Shown here: piece by piece, positions 24,900 to 36,180 of the stretch | Position numbering within the stretch: position 1 is the stretch's first letter | How the letters are laid out: each line of letters begins with the position of its first letter | From: Cymbidium sinense | Taxonomy: Eukaryota > Streptophyta > Magnoliopsida > Asparagales > Orchidaceae | Length of the DNA stretch: 64,000 nt | Reading direction: 5' to 3' | NCBI GenBank assembly: GCA_021442155.1 | Contig: CM038214.1 | Location: 50,908,703 to 50,972,702, forward strand | Position numbers and translations under genes: made by a program | Notes under the pieces: generated by a model | Databases searched by the model: none | Seen by the model: the letters and a program-made list of their open reading frames with translations, nothing else | What the model was told of the DNA's origin: nothing

Positions 24900-26700
24900 C
24901 CCTTGGGTCAGGTTGGGTAGTGTCCTAGGTGCCTAGGTGGACCATTAGGAGAGTACCAAGTGGCCAAGGAATGGAAATGACCACTTACATGGGTGATTTA
25001 TCTCATGTGATGCCCTTGACCCAAGGGTAGAATGATCATTATGGCATTGATTTGATTTGGGTAGATTTGAAATGAGCCAAAAGGGTTAGCCCAAATTTCA
25101 AGTCAATTGGAGTTGATTTGGTTAGTTTGGCTTAATTTGACTCATTTAGGTCAAATATTAGGTTGGGTCAAGTTGACCAATTGGTCAAATTGGGTCAAAC
25201 CAAGGTTAAGTCAAGTTCATATGATCATTTGAAATGTTTTGGTTCAATTGGTTTAGTTTAGTTTGGCCTAGATTTGATTTTGGCTCATTAGAATTCATTT
25301 GGGTCAAATGGGTTAAGTTGACCAATTTGACTAAATTGGCCAAATTGGCTTGGTTTGAGTGTTGGTTTGGGTTTAGTTGACCAATTAAAGATGATTGTAG
25401 GCTTTGGTTTCAATTAATTTCGATTTGGTTTTGATTTTGGCCAACTTGAACCTTTAGGTCAATTTGTCAGGTCAATTATCAATTGGGTCCAATCATGGCT
25501 TTGGTCAAGTTCAACAATCAATTTGGAATGAACTTGAGCCATTGCAATCATCAATTTGGTTTATATTTTGATTTGACCCAAGGTCTTTTAGGTCAATTTG
25601 GGTCAACTAAAGAGGGCCAATTGGGTTTGGTTTGACTCAATTGAAGGTCAAGTCATATTCAAATATTGATTTTGATTTGGTATGAATCATTGGTTTCAAG
25701 GATTTGGCTTAGGTAATTTAGCTAGTTTGGGTTCATATGGGTTAGGGGTTGACTTGGTCAAAATGACCAAGTTGACTTGGTTTGACCAATTTGTGACAAT
25801 TGATCAACCTAGGGTGATCAACAATCATGATGGGAGGTTTTGATGGGCTTGGTAAATTCAATGGTAGATTAGAACTTGGCTCAAATAGGTCAAATTGGCC
25901 ACTTTGGGTCAAGTGGACCAATTGGGTTTAGGCTTGATTTTGGGTTGAGTTTGATTTAGTTGAGTTTATATATGGATTTGGGATTGATATATAAATCAAT
26001 TGATTTGGGTTCAAATGGGTTTTGGTTCATTTGAACATTTCAAGTCAAAAGGGTTAAGTTGGTTTGACTTGGGTGATTTTGGTTTGGCTTGATTATGTAG
26101 ATTTCATTTATATTTGTGAATATGATTGAAGGTATGATTGATTCATGAGAAAATCAATTGAATTTGGGTTTTGGAATGAAGGAATTTGGCTAAGTCCATG
26201 GAGTTGGGTCATGTGGCTTAGTTTGGATTTTGATTTGGTTTGATTTAGTTTTGATGATTTAAATGTATATTTCATTTAAATTTGTGAAGATGATTGAAAA
26301 TATGATTGATTTGTGAGAAAATCAATTGAGTTTGACATTTGGATTAAGATTTGGCTAAGTCCATGGGATAGGTCATATGGCTTAGAAGGGTTTGATTTAA
26401 TTTGATTTAGTTTGATTTTTTTTGATCATTTGAATGTAGATTTGATTTATATTTAGGAATATGATTGAAGACATAAATTGATTATGAGAAAATCAATTGA
26501 TTTTGGATTGATTTGGATTAAAATTTGGCTAAGTCCATGGGATAGCCATATGGCTTAGAAGGGTTTCAAGTTTGGATTTGATCATGGGCTTCAATCATTT
26601 GGTTTTGGAATTTGGTTTGATTTGGATTTGAATTTGATGTTTGAATTGAACTTGAGGTTTGGTTTGAGAAGGTGAACATGGATTGGATTTGGGTTGGTAG
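24900..26700. repeat. G/T-rich degenerate short-motif field (TTTGGTTTGA, TTGGGTCAA)
   Basis: About 1.8 kb made largely of imperfect TTGGGTCAA, TTGGTCAAAT and GATTTGGTTTGAT motifs, with C scarce on the plus strand. Within it, 26,100-26,560 holds about three copies of a unit of roughly 180 bases containing GAGAAAATCAATTGA and TTTGGCTAAGTCCATGG. No coding signal. Confidence 0.7.
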
Positions 26701-26849
26701 GTGGATTATCTATCCCAAGGCATAACCTAATCCTATGGTTAACCCTTCTAAGTATTAGGCTTAGGTTAAGTTTACTAATTGTTATGTCTTATGACTAGGA
26801 AGTCTAGTGTCTAGAAGACTCCTAAGTCTAAGATGGGAAGATTGAATCT

Positions 26850-27070
26850 ACACTCCAAAAGTGAGGTCAACAGCCTTAGGCTCATAGTGTTGCCCTTAGA
26901 TATAGATGATTAAGAAAGCAAGTTTCATATTTTAAAACTTGGATACATCTTTCAACACTTTGGGGAGACCATGGATACATGAGAACAATATAGTTCCATC
27001 CTCTACATCGTGTATGAAGTTCGTGAGAGGTGGGATCTCATTGTGTCAAAGGAGATCTCAAGCCATTATA
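26850..27070 (+). pseudogene. Ty3/Gypsy protease, C-terminal part
   Basis: A short stretch reads LIVLPLDIDD (about 26,880-26,910), then FHIL and, after a one-base shift, DTSFNTLGRPWIHENNIVPSS (26,942-27,002). That is the C-terminal half of the Tat-type retroviral-like protease with the family's LGRPWIH block. The upstream half is absent here, and an overlapping but different N-terminal half is found 7.4 kb upstream at 19,018-19,430. Confidence 0.8.
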
Positions 27071-27143
27071 GTTCATTCGCATATAAAGATGAATTTTACT
27101 ACCTCAAAATCAACAAGTCTATTCTCACAAACTTGGCAAAAGT

Positions 27144-27238
27144 TTAAAAATAAAAGAAAAAGAAAAAGAAAGAGAAATGGAAAGAGAAAAAAGAAAAGAA
27201 AAGAAAAGAGAAAATGAAAAAGAAAAGAAAAGGGAGCA
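27144..27238. repeat. Purine-rich (GAAAA/GAAA)n tract
   Basis: About 95 bases of A and G on the plus strand with almost no pyrimidine (AAAAGAAAAGAAAAG and similar), between the protease end and RT. It looks like a microsatellite expansion. It does not sit where a polypurine tract would be expected, just before a 3' LTR. Confidence 0.9.
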
Positions 27239-28013
27239 GAAATAGACTTGGAGGAGGAAGTGAGCCTGACATTAAATTCCACCCACAGTTCATTAGACCA
27301 TTTGAACATATGGGTAGGATAACCTGACCTCCACCAGGTAGAGGAAGAGGCTAGGTAGTCCTGTGGGTGAAAACCCTTTATTGCCAATAGAGATATGTCT
27401 GCCAGTGAGTACACCTACTCCATATAGACTTAGAATTTAGTTCATAGGATGAGTCTTATATGGTTAGCACACTAGCCAACTCTTCTCAATAGTAGATTCC
27501 CTTGGAGATGATACTTGAGCCAGATAGCGATGAAGATCGGGCTCCAAAGCAAAGCATAAGTGTATCCAAGTCTATATATGAAATAGTTAGTCATCAGTTG
27601 GGAACCTTAGCTCTAACCCTACTTTCCTTTCAAAAAGTTTAGGGTTTGGTTGTTAAGGAAGCCACTAAATCATTTATAATTGTGAATACTTAGAGGTTCT
27701 TTTGGAGCATCATCCTCAAGTCAAGAAGTCGATGTAAAACTTGAGGATGATTCATATAAATATTTAATAGAATTACCTTTTGATTGGTACTTTCTTTGTG
27801 TTCATAATTTTGCAAAGAAAGGATAATCCTACTTACTGAAAGCAGATCAAACTACTTCAAAGAATATGGAAGAATAAATGCAAAAGCTCTCCATCAAGAT
27901 CAGGACTAGGATTCGATATAATGGGTCTAGTCGATGATGATGATTACTGCCTAGTCATCACTAATCATTTATAATCGATACTTTTCAAATCACATTAACT
28001 CATATGAGGAGCC

Positions 28014-29300
28014 ATGCTAGAAACTGATGATCCAGATAATTTTGAAGTCAAAGATGCACCGCTAGAGTTTGAAGAAGAGATCAAGTCAACCATCGATGAG
28101 CTCAAAGAAATCAACTTAGGAATTGAAGAAGATCCACACCTGACATACATCAATTCTTTGTTAAATGAAATTGAAACCAATGACTTATTTAGGCTATTGA
28201 ATGAGTTTAAGGGCTGCTTTGCATGGAGTTATGAAAAGATGCCTAGATTGGCTCCTGACATAGTAGTCCATAAACTAGCAATGGAGCCTACTACTAACCT
28301 TATCAAGCAAGCTCCTAGATGCATGCAATTAGACATAGAACAATAGGTCATTTATGAAGTTAAGAATTTGATCCATGATGGCTTCATTTGGAAAGAAAAA
28401 TACCCTACCTGCCTGGTTAGCCAGTGTCATCCTAGTTAAGAAAAGAATGGTCACATTCACATATGCTTCAATTTTAGGGATTTAAATAAGGTATGTTCAA
28501 AAGATGAATTTCCACATCTAATGTAGTCTTCTCTTTCATGGATGGCTCATCTGGATATAACCAAATAAAGATGGCCCTTGAAGATGAAAGAAACACTACT
28601 TTTAGAAGCCCCGATCGCAATCTATTGCTATAAGGTCATGCCTTTCAGCCTTAAAAATGTTGGTGCTACTTGCTAGTGGGTTATGACTCGAATCTTTGAT
28701 GAACTCATTCAACATAAATTCAAGTGCTATGTTGATCATCTCATGGTCAAAAGTAGTGAAAAGGAAGACCATTTCTTTGACTTTAGAGTAGTTTTTGAAC
28801 TGTCAAGATAATTTAACCTCAAAATGAACCCCCTTATGTGTGCATTCGGAGTAGCTTCAGAGAAATTATTGGGTTTGTTATTCGACACCAGGGATTTAAA
28901 ATCAATCTAGAGAAGATCAAGGCGATATTAGAAATGCCACCCCCTAAAAGTTTAACTCAATTCAGATCATTCTAAGGCTGGTTGGACTATCTAAGATGCT
29001 TTATATCCAACCTATCGAGAAGATGTCATTCTCACTTGAAAAGATGCCAAGTTCAAGTGGGATGACAAGTGTGAGCATGCCTTCAAAGACATCAAGCATT
29101 ACTTGATTATGCCAGTATCCCTTTCATACCTCATACTTTACAGATGTAGATGACTTTTGGTGCTTTGTTGGCTGCCAAATGAAGGAAGAAAATGCACTCT
29201 ACCATCCATCATGTAATCCCTATTGAGGCTAATTATCCATCCATTGAGAAGTATTGCCTAATCTTTGCATCCCAAAAGCTACCACTATATGCTTCCTCAT
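28014..29300 (+). pseudogene. Ty3/Gypsy reverse transcriptase, catalytic box mutated
   Basis: The N-terminal extension is open from 28,014 to 28,346 (INLGIEEDPH, then FKGCFAWSYEKMPRLAPDI, then HKLAMEP), as upstream of RT in Tat elements. After a TAG at about 28,345 come RT blocks in changing frames: FNFRDLNKVCSKDEFPHL (28,467-28,520), FMDGSSGYNQIKMALEDE (28,536-28,590) and CYVDHLMVKS (28,725-28,754). The last is the catalytic box, which should read YVDD; the second Asp is His (CAT). LKMNPLMCAFGV (about 28,820-28,850) and KFKWDDKCEHAFKDIK (about 29,050-29,100) are the distal RT and connection motifs. Stops and small indels make it non-functional. Confidence 0.88.
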
Positions 29301-29499
29301 AAGGTGAACTTAATCTTATTGATCACTACAATATCTCAGATGGCCGATGCTATGGATTGGCACGATGGTCCATGATCCTCGATAGTTTGACATTACCTTC
29401 AATTCTCGTGAAAGGATAAGTGCTAGATTCTTAGCAACACCCCACTTCTGACTTAGTGATGATCTCATGAAAAATCATGAACTTGGGGATAGTATTTAC

Positions 29500-29916
29500 C
29501 ACTGGAGATGTACTTTGATGGTGCGGCTTCCTCTCAAAGAGAGAAAATCACAATATACTATTCTGGAAAGGCAAGGGTAGAATAGTTCTAGTGATGTGAT
29601 GAGATTCTCATCATCATCCAATCCTTAAACAACAAGTGAATATGAGACATTGGAGTTAAGCATTACTCTAAGCATACATAGCATCAACATCTTTGAGGAT
29701 TCTCAGCTAGTTATCAACCAAATCATTGGGTCCTATAAGGTTACAAATCCCAAGCTCCATCACTACCATAAGTACACCATGGAGTTATTGGCTCAAATCT
29801 CAAAGGTTTCCATTTATAAGATTCCTCAAAGAGAGAACATCATAGGATATGCTTTACTCAAGCTTGCCAAGGAGTTGGCATGTCCAGAGGATGAGTCCAT
29901 ATCAATAAAGGTCTAA
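29500..29916 (+). pseudogene. Ty3/Gypsy RNase H domain, broken
   Basis: MYFDGAASSQRE at about 29,509-29,545 carries the first catalytic Asp (FDGA). After a stop-rich stretch, an open frame from 29,650 to 29,916 reads through EDSQLVINQIIGSY, where the family has GDS.LV..Q (catalytic Asp kept), then KIPQRENIIGYALLKLAKEL, where the family has PR..N..ADALA.LA; the usual ADAL is changed to GYALL. It degrades the RNA template after minus-strand synthesis. It continues into the integrase region without a recognisable spacer gene. Confidence 0.82.
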
Positions 29917-30059
29917 AATAGATAAGTCTTATCCCTTATTAATATTGAACTCATCAAAAAGTACCCTTTTAAAGGGGAGGTTTCCATTGCCAAGAAGGAT
30001 GAGGAGTTAGATTGGAGGCAACCAGTCTTGGATTACCTAAATAAAGGAAAATTACCTCA

Positions 30060-31255
30060 AGAAAAGTCTCAAGCCCATTAGATGAAGCAAAGAGCACTTT
30101 CTATGTTCTTGTGGATGGTGTCGCATGATCTTTCATCATATGTGTTACGTGTTTTAGCACAAGCTCAAGATCATGATAGTCACTTAGATTATGTGGATCC
30201 AACCAATCTGGTCTGATGATGAAAGCTAAGATCAAGAGACTAGAATACTACTAGTCATTGATACTCAAAGATTGCATGGATATGGCTAGGCGATGCCACC
30301 AATGTGGTCTTACACCAACCACCCAACATTCTACATCCTACATTGGCATCATGGCCATTCGAGTATTGGGATACCGACATTATGGGTATATTTAATCCTC
30401 CTTCTTCCAAGGGTCAAAGGTTCATCTTAGCACGAGCACTTTTCCAAATGAGCAAAGGTGATGAGAGGTCATAGATGTCCAATGTTTTAGGAACCATATT
30501 GTAATAGGTTCGGAGTACCTTGATGAATTATATTTGATAATGGTACTGCATTAAGGAGCACTGAGATCAATAACTTTACCTAAAGACACAACATTGATTG
30601 GAGATATTCTACCATCAACTACTTAAGGGAAAATGGCTTAGCAGAAGCCTTCAATGAAACTCTCATCCAAATAGTAAAGAAGACACTCACAATAATAAGT
30701 ATAGTATGAGTTAGTTGAAGCCTTGTGGGCCTATGCACATATATAGAACTCCAACTTTCCTTTCTCCTTATGGGTCAAAGACGCTCGCCATTAGATGTCC
30801 AACTCATCACTAAGATGTCTATAAAAGATCAAAATAGAACATAATGCCAAGTTAGAAGAACTTGAAGGTTTGGAGGAGAGACGCTTGAGAGAATGCCAAA
30901 ACCTCGAGTTGTATAAAGCTAAAATGATTCAAGTTCATAATAAATTGGTCTATCCTAGAGTTTTTCAAGTATGGGAGCTTATAATAGTGCTAAGGAGATC
31001 AATTGTTGTCCGTCGTAAGATGGGAGGCAAGTTTGAACACTTGGGAAGGCCCTTCCGCATAGAATGCCTACCGAAGAGGATCTTATCAGCTTATTAGTCA
31101 TAAGGGAGAGCACCCAATGCTTCCAGTCAAAGGGCTCTACTTAAAGAGAAATTATAAATTATGTTTGAAAATAATTATCATCAATGAAAATTCCATTTTG
31201 AAGTCAATCTCCTCCATGTTGAAAGAATTCTTGTTTGCAAATCTACCATGATATA
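30060..31255 (+). pseudogene. Ty3/Gypsy integrase, broken
   Basis: Integrase inserts the cDNA. The zinc-binding end shows RRCHQCG at about 30,287-30,307 (the CC half of HHCC). The catalytic core begins WPFEYWDTDIMG with the first Asp, then PPSSKGQRFIL (30,353-30,425). Near 30,530 is FDNGTAL (second Asp region) and near 30,640-30,660 ENGLAEAFNETL (the catalytic Glu region). The C-terminal part is open from 30,870 to 31,097: LRECQNLELYKAKM and VRRKMGGKFEHLGRPFRI, equivalent to the family's GGKF...W.GPY. Many stops separate the blocks. The last part is duplicated at 32,066-32,330. Confidence 0.82.
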
Positions 31256-33135
31256 TTTAAAGTAGTTACAAAGAACCTGAGTGATGCCTTATCCTTCATC
31301 AACACAACATAAACACAAACTACACAAAGATATAAAACACATATATTTTATCTCGGTTACTGAAGTTGAGATAACACCCCAATGATACTCACTCAATAAT
31401 GCTTAGGTCGCCGATGTACCTGCTAGTGTGTCACCCCTTTGGTCTTCTTGCTTTCGAGGAGGTAAGTTTCCTACACTTTCCTTTCTTACTTGGCCACTCC
31501 ACACTTTCTTCTTGGATTAGCCTTCCTGCACTAACTAGGTTGAGTATATTTGAGGTTTAGGATAAGTCCCCTAGTGGCTCCTTCCCTCTTGACTACTTCA
31601 AGTTTGATCCAATACTTCTGCTCCCCACTTAGTAGTCACTAGGCACAACATCTATCTCAAATGACAAACTATCGATGATCAGTTTCACTTAGAAAGTTGT
31701 AAGCCCATGCTTTCTTTATAGATTGATCATTGGAACAGCACCTCGTTGGTTGGTTCACTATGCTAATGGATACACCACCATCTACGATACACCTTAGGTT
31801 GGTTAGTTTTCACACCAGGATACACCACTCAAGGAAGATGTAAGTCTGCTACGCTTTCTTCTTAAGTTAGCCACCATACACCTATAAGATTTCTTTTCCA
31901 AGACTCAAGAAAATGCCCCTAGTAGCACCTCCCCTATGGGCACTATATTTGGATCACATCCTTTGCATCCCAATTTAGACACTACCCTGGTTATTATCAG
32001 ATTGGACAGTTCCAATTTTGTAGTAACCACCCCTATGGTTGGTGAATCTATCCAATGGATGTGTAGTGCTAAGGAGATCAATTATTGCCCATCGTATGAT
32101 GGGAGGCAAGTTTGAACCCACTTGGGAAAACCCTTCTGCCATAGAATACCGAGGATCTTATCACTTATTAGTCATAAGGGAGAGCACCCAATGCTTCCAA
32201 TCAATGGGCTCTACTTAAAGAGAAATTATAAATTATGTTTAAAAATAATTATCATCAATGAAAATTTCATTTTGAAGTCAATCTCCTCCATGTTGAAAGT
32301 ATTCTTGTTTGCAAATCTGCCATGATATATTTAAAGTGGTTGTAAAGAACCTGAGTGATGCCTTATCTTTCATCAACACAACACAAACACAAACTACACA
32401 CAAAGATATAAAACAAACACATATCTTTTGTCTCGGACTACTCTGAGTTGATATAACATCCCCAATGATACTCACTCAATAGTTGCTCTAGGTCAGGCTG
32501 ATGTGCTACCCTGCTAGTGTGTCACCCCTTTGGTCTTCTTGCTTTTGAGGAGGTAAGTTTCCTACACTTTCCTTTCATACTTGACCACTCCACACTTTCT
32601 TCTTGGATTAGCCTTCTGACAATTAAAGTATATTTGAGATTTAGGATAAGTCCCTAGTGGCTCCTTCTCTCTTGACTACTTCAAGTTTAAGTCCAATCCT
32701 TCCTCGGCTCCCAACTTAGTAGTCACCTAGGTATAACATCTTCCCTTGAGACAGACTATCCATGATGTTCACTTAAAAGTTGTGCCTACACGCTTTCTTT
32801 ATAGATTGATCTACACAAGCACCTCAGTTGGTTCTCACTATGCTAATGGATACACCACTCATGCTAACTGATACACCTTAAGTTTGTTAGTTTTCACACC
32901 TTAGGATACACCACTCGAGGCAGATGTAAGTCTTCTATGCTTTCTTCTTGAGTTAACCACCATACACCTATAAGATTTCTTTTCCAAGGCTCAGGATAAT
33001 GCCCCTAACATCACCTCCCCTATGGGCACTATATTTGGATCACATCCTTTGCATCCCTATTTAGACACTACTCAGGTTACTATCGGATGGACCCATTTCA
33101 AGAACCTATGGTTGAATCTATCCAATGGATGTATT
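30986..33135 (+). repeat. Tandem duplication (about 1.07 kb x 2) of integrase end plus downstream DNA
   Basis: Unit 1 (30,986-32,062) and unit 2 (32,066-33,135) both start GTGCTAAGGAGATCAATT, pass through GGGAGGCAAGTTTGAAC, GGGAGAGCACCCAATGCTTC and CTTAAAGAGAAATTATAAA, and end near CTATCCAATGGATGT. Unit 2 keeps the better integrase C-terminus (LPINGLYLKRNY at about 32,190-32,225). Each unit also contains two diverged internal segments with GGTAAGTTTCCTAC or GATGTAAGTCTGCTACGC followed by TTTCTTCTT. Confidence 0.88.
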
Positions 33136-33207
33136 CTCCTTGACATAAATCAGATAGGTCAAGGTATTATAGCTCTTCTCTTGGTCCCTCACACCAATAG
33201 GGTCCAC

Positions 33208-33210
<3 letters not shown>

Positions 33211-33267
<57 letters not shown>
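33211..33267. repeat. (AT)n microsatellite
   Basis: About 56 bases of alternating AT at the end of the duplicated region. An open frame across it (33,022-33,330) that encodes a Tyr-Ile run is spurious. Confidence 0.95.
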
Positions 33268-33268
<1 letters not shown>

Positions 33269-33269
33269 C

Positions 33270-34830
33270 TAGTGGATTAGAGGACACCCTAACCTTTTCC
33301 CAAGCAAGCATCCTATCTTTAGGCTGTTAGCAAAACTCCCTATAAGAATTGCATAACTACTCGAGTTGATATAAGTCCTATTATTCACTAGTAGTCCCCA
33401 AGTCAAGTTCGAACATTACCAACAAGTTGCTCTAGCGATTGTTCCTTGCTTTAGAAGATGTAAGTCTGCTACGCCTTCTTCCTAGCATAGTCATTGCACA
33501 CCGAAAGGGAACCCCTTATTACTTACCCCCGAGACTATCCATTTGGATTTTAAATTTAAGATAGATAAGTCATATAGCCTTCTTGGGTCCATCACACACC
33601 GACATGGTCCATGAATAAATCTATCAAATTTGATCGAGCTCACATCCCCAATATATATGCCCTCAATTTGAAATCAAACTAAACCATATCAAATCACATG
33701 AAATTAAGATAATGTTAACCCTGACTAATTTAAGTTGACATAAGTCCCCAACGGCATTCACTCAGTAGTCACCTTAGGTCAAGTTCAATTTGTTGTGCAT
33801 CCAACAGGTCACCCCAGTAGTTGTTCCTCACTTTGGAAGATGTAAGTCTGTTGCACCTTCTTCATAGCACATATAATCAAAGGCAACCATTGCTAGCTCT
33901 ACCTAATTTGGTAGACAATCTCTTTGGATTTTCAAACTTAAGGTTAGTCAAGCATAAATTCTTCTAGGGTCCATTGCACACCATAGGTCCATACATTAAC
34001 TGATTAAATCAAACCCAATCTGATTTTCCTTTATGGAGTTAAATTACACCCTTCTCCTTAGCATAGCCCTAAATCATATATAAATAAGTTAAGCAAACAA
34101 ATTAAATTCAAAACCAACCTCCCTAGTGGAGCCAAATTAAACTAACTCCCCTAGTAGAGTCTAAATTAAAGAAATCCAACCAAACTCTTATTCCTAGTGG
34201 ATACATCCCCAAAGAAATCTATGAAATTAAAATCAAATCATAATCATGGATACCAAACCTACTCATGGAAGGTTCATATACCCAATTTAGCCCATATCTA
34301 GATATTCCTCCACATCGCTTAAAACAAAAAACCAATTAAAATCGATTCGATCATAATCCCTGATGGATTATATATTCTTATCCCCAATGTATCTTCCATA
34401 AATCATATATTCAAATCAAATTCAAACCTTATGACAAGAATATTTTCATCTTCTATGCCCTTGACATAGACCCCTCACATGTCATGTTCAATGCATGTGA
34501 TCCCCTAATGGATTTGCCTCCAAGTCCTTGACATGGAATTCTCATCAAATCTTATTTTCTCTTATAACACCTTTAATACTTCAACCAAAAGCTTAATAGT
34601 GTAATTCGTTCAAATTACATCATCTTAACATTGTAATCAATATTTTTGATTTATGATGTCAAACTCAAACTAACTATTCAATATCATGCTAAACATATTA
34701 TAGAAATAAACACTATATTATATTATAATATATGATGTCATTTTATAATTTGTTATATTATAATATATTGTCTAACATAAGGCTCATTAAAATCATTTAA
34801 AATAAAAAGAAAAACAAAATTTTCTCAAAA
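33270..34830. other. AT-rich non-coding DNA downstream of the Ty3/Gypsy remains
   Basis: No gene seen. Two more diverged copies of the GATGTAAGTCTG...CTTCTTC segment occur at 33,459 and 33,839 (380 bases apart), continuing the series from 31,464, 31,840, 32,546 and 32,920. It also has several CCCCTAGTGGA-type phrases between 34,100 and 34,520. This may be the 3' non-coding part of the Tat element, a class known to carry tandem repeats downstream of integrase. Confidence 0.5.
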
Positions 34831-36010
34831 TATGAAATATGTTCATTTTGGATGTAAAATTGTTATTTTTCTATTAGAAATGGTACAAAATAGCATAATT
34901 TTGGTGTTGCTTGTGTGTGCAATGAATTTGGCCAAATTCTTCCATCTCAACCTTCAAATTAACATTTTGTGAGTTTTGACCCAATGTATTATAACTAAAG
35001 TAAAACATACTAAAATGTACAATAACATTTAGTAACACACAACGACATTCATATATATGTGAAGTTATATTGTTGTGTACATTATATTTTAATATGCTTT
35101 CATATAATATATTATATTACATTACACCTTAAAATGAATACTTTAAGAAAAAAATTTATAAAATTTGGTTGAAAAATTAACATTTATTTTGGATGCAAAA
35201 TTCCATTCTTTCGATTAAATGACACACCATAGCACACCCCCAATGATGTTCCTAAAGCTTACATTAAATTTGGCCAAATCCCATCATCTCACCTATAAAT
35301 CAGTATTTTATGAATTATACCAAGACAAACTTTCTACATCATACTATAAGAAAGTAAATACAAAACAAACAAGTAGTAATAATAGTAATACACAATAGTA
35401 TGCTATAATGATGCTACACTATGTTATGGCATCCTATATTATAATACACTATAACATATTATATTATAGTATATTTCATATCAAATCAAAATGGATTGCT
35501 TAAGATAAAAAAATCATAAAATTAGTCTAAAAATAAAAATAACTATATATTTTAGTTGTATCACTTACATATTTTTAAGTGGGACAATATATTATGATGC
35601 CATGCTCTACCTATTATGAATTTGGCCAAATTTCACCATTTTAAAGTCTAAACCAACATTTTTATAAATAATGCTTATTGATTGTATGATTGTAAAATAC
35701 TAAAGAATTTAAAATGTTTAACAATATATTATGATATATGATATACTATGCAACAACATCTAATATTTATTTTGAACATAAAATATTACTTTTTACTACA
35801 CAAGTGGTGTAGCACACCATTGGTACTACAACCTAATTCCCACTTCAAATTTAATAAATTTCATCGTCTACTTTTAAAATTAATAATTTTATTATTTTAT
35901 TAATATAGACTAGGCAATACCATAATATACTTAAACATTTCAAAACATTTTATAACATCCAAAAACACATCACTACATGCTCCAACATATGATGCTACAT
36001 TATACTATAA
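34830..36010. repeat. Degenerate AT-rich tandem repeat, about 230-360 bp unit, four copies
   Basis: Units start near 34,830, 35,170, 35,530 and 35,760. Each carries TTTTGGATGyAAAATT or a relative, an ATAGCACACC-like segment, (A)ATTTGGCCAAAT and CATCATCT-like text, then a TATATTATAATATA-rich end. The AATTTGGCCAAAT core is at about 34,924, 35,265 and 35,620, with a decayed fourth at 35,850. Identity is moderate, so the array is old. The satellite ends at the first TTTAGGG-type motif. Confidence 0.75.
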
Positions 36011-36180
36011 TATATGGTATTATAATGTGATTTAGGGTTAGGGTTTACGATATTCAAATCTCTAATAGTTAAGGGAAAGTATCTTGAAGACATTTTCTTT
36101 AGCTACTATAACTATGTTAGGATTATGTCATTCTTTATATATACTAATAATGACATCTTTATTCAAGGTTTAGGGTTAGG
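36010..36180. other. Short non-telomeric island at the array boundary
   Basis: After TTTAGGGTTAGGGTTTA (36,030-36,048) comes about 120 bases of ordinary complexity (ATTCAAATCTCTAATAG to ATGACATCTTTATTCAAGG) before continuous TTTAGGG repeats begin. Its origin is not recognised. It does not match the gene-fragment units or LINEs by eye. Confidence 0.55.

Larger units (their letters stand above)
19431..26850. other. Non-coding interruption between two protease parts
   Basis: About 7.4 kb with no convincing ORF; a 69-residue open frame at 24,640 has no recognisable domain. 19,431-21,940 is AT-rich single-copy-looking DNA. 21,943-22,605 is a three-copy tandem repeat (listed). 22,605-23,900 is AT-rich with many TTAATTAA motifs. 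23,900-24,900 is more balanced in composition and resembles retrotransposon untranslated or LTR DNA. 24,900-26,700 is a G/T-rich motif field (listed). It could be a nested LTR element, a long LTR, or a Tat non-coding region. No target-site duplication was found by eye. Confidence 0.5.
17158..33300 (+). mobile_element. Ty3/Gypsy (Tat-like) LTR retrotransposon remains, interrupted
   Basis: Plus-strand order is gag, protease, (7.4 kb non-coding), protease end, RT, RNase H, integrase, which is the Ty3/Gypsy order. The sequence style (GRPWIHENNIVPSS in the protease, FRDLNKVCSKDEFP in RT, PPSSKGQRF in integrase) fits the plant Tat lineage. The left end starts inside gag directly after telomere-type sequence, with no 5' LTR or primer-binding site seen. 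No clear LTR pair could be identified by eye. All domains carry many stops and frameshifts, so it is old. The two protease parts may come from one element split by an insertion or from two elements. Confidence 0.8.

Noticed and set aside
27073..27414. Phe/Leu-rich minus-strand frame and Lys/Arg-rich plus-strand frame across the purine tract
   Set aside because: Translation of the (GAAAA)n tract; only the first 20-30 codons of the plus-strand frame belong to the protease.
31260..33300. 3' LTR of the Ty3/Gypsy element
   Set aside because: The repeated 1.07 kb unit begins inside integrase and is a direct adjacent duplication, so it is not an LTR pair; no TG...CA ends could be fixed.
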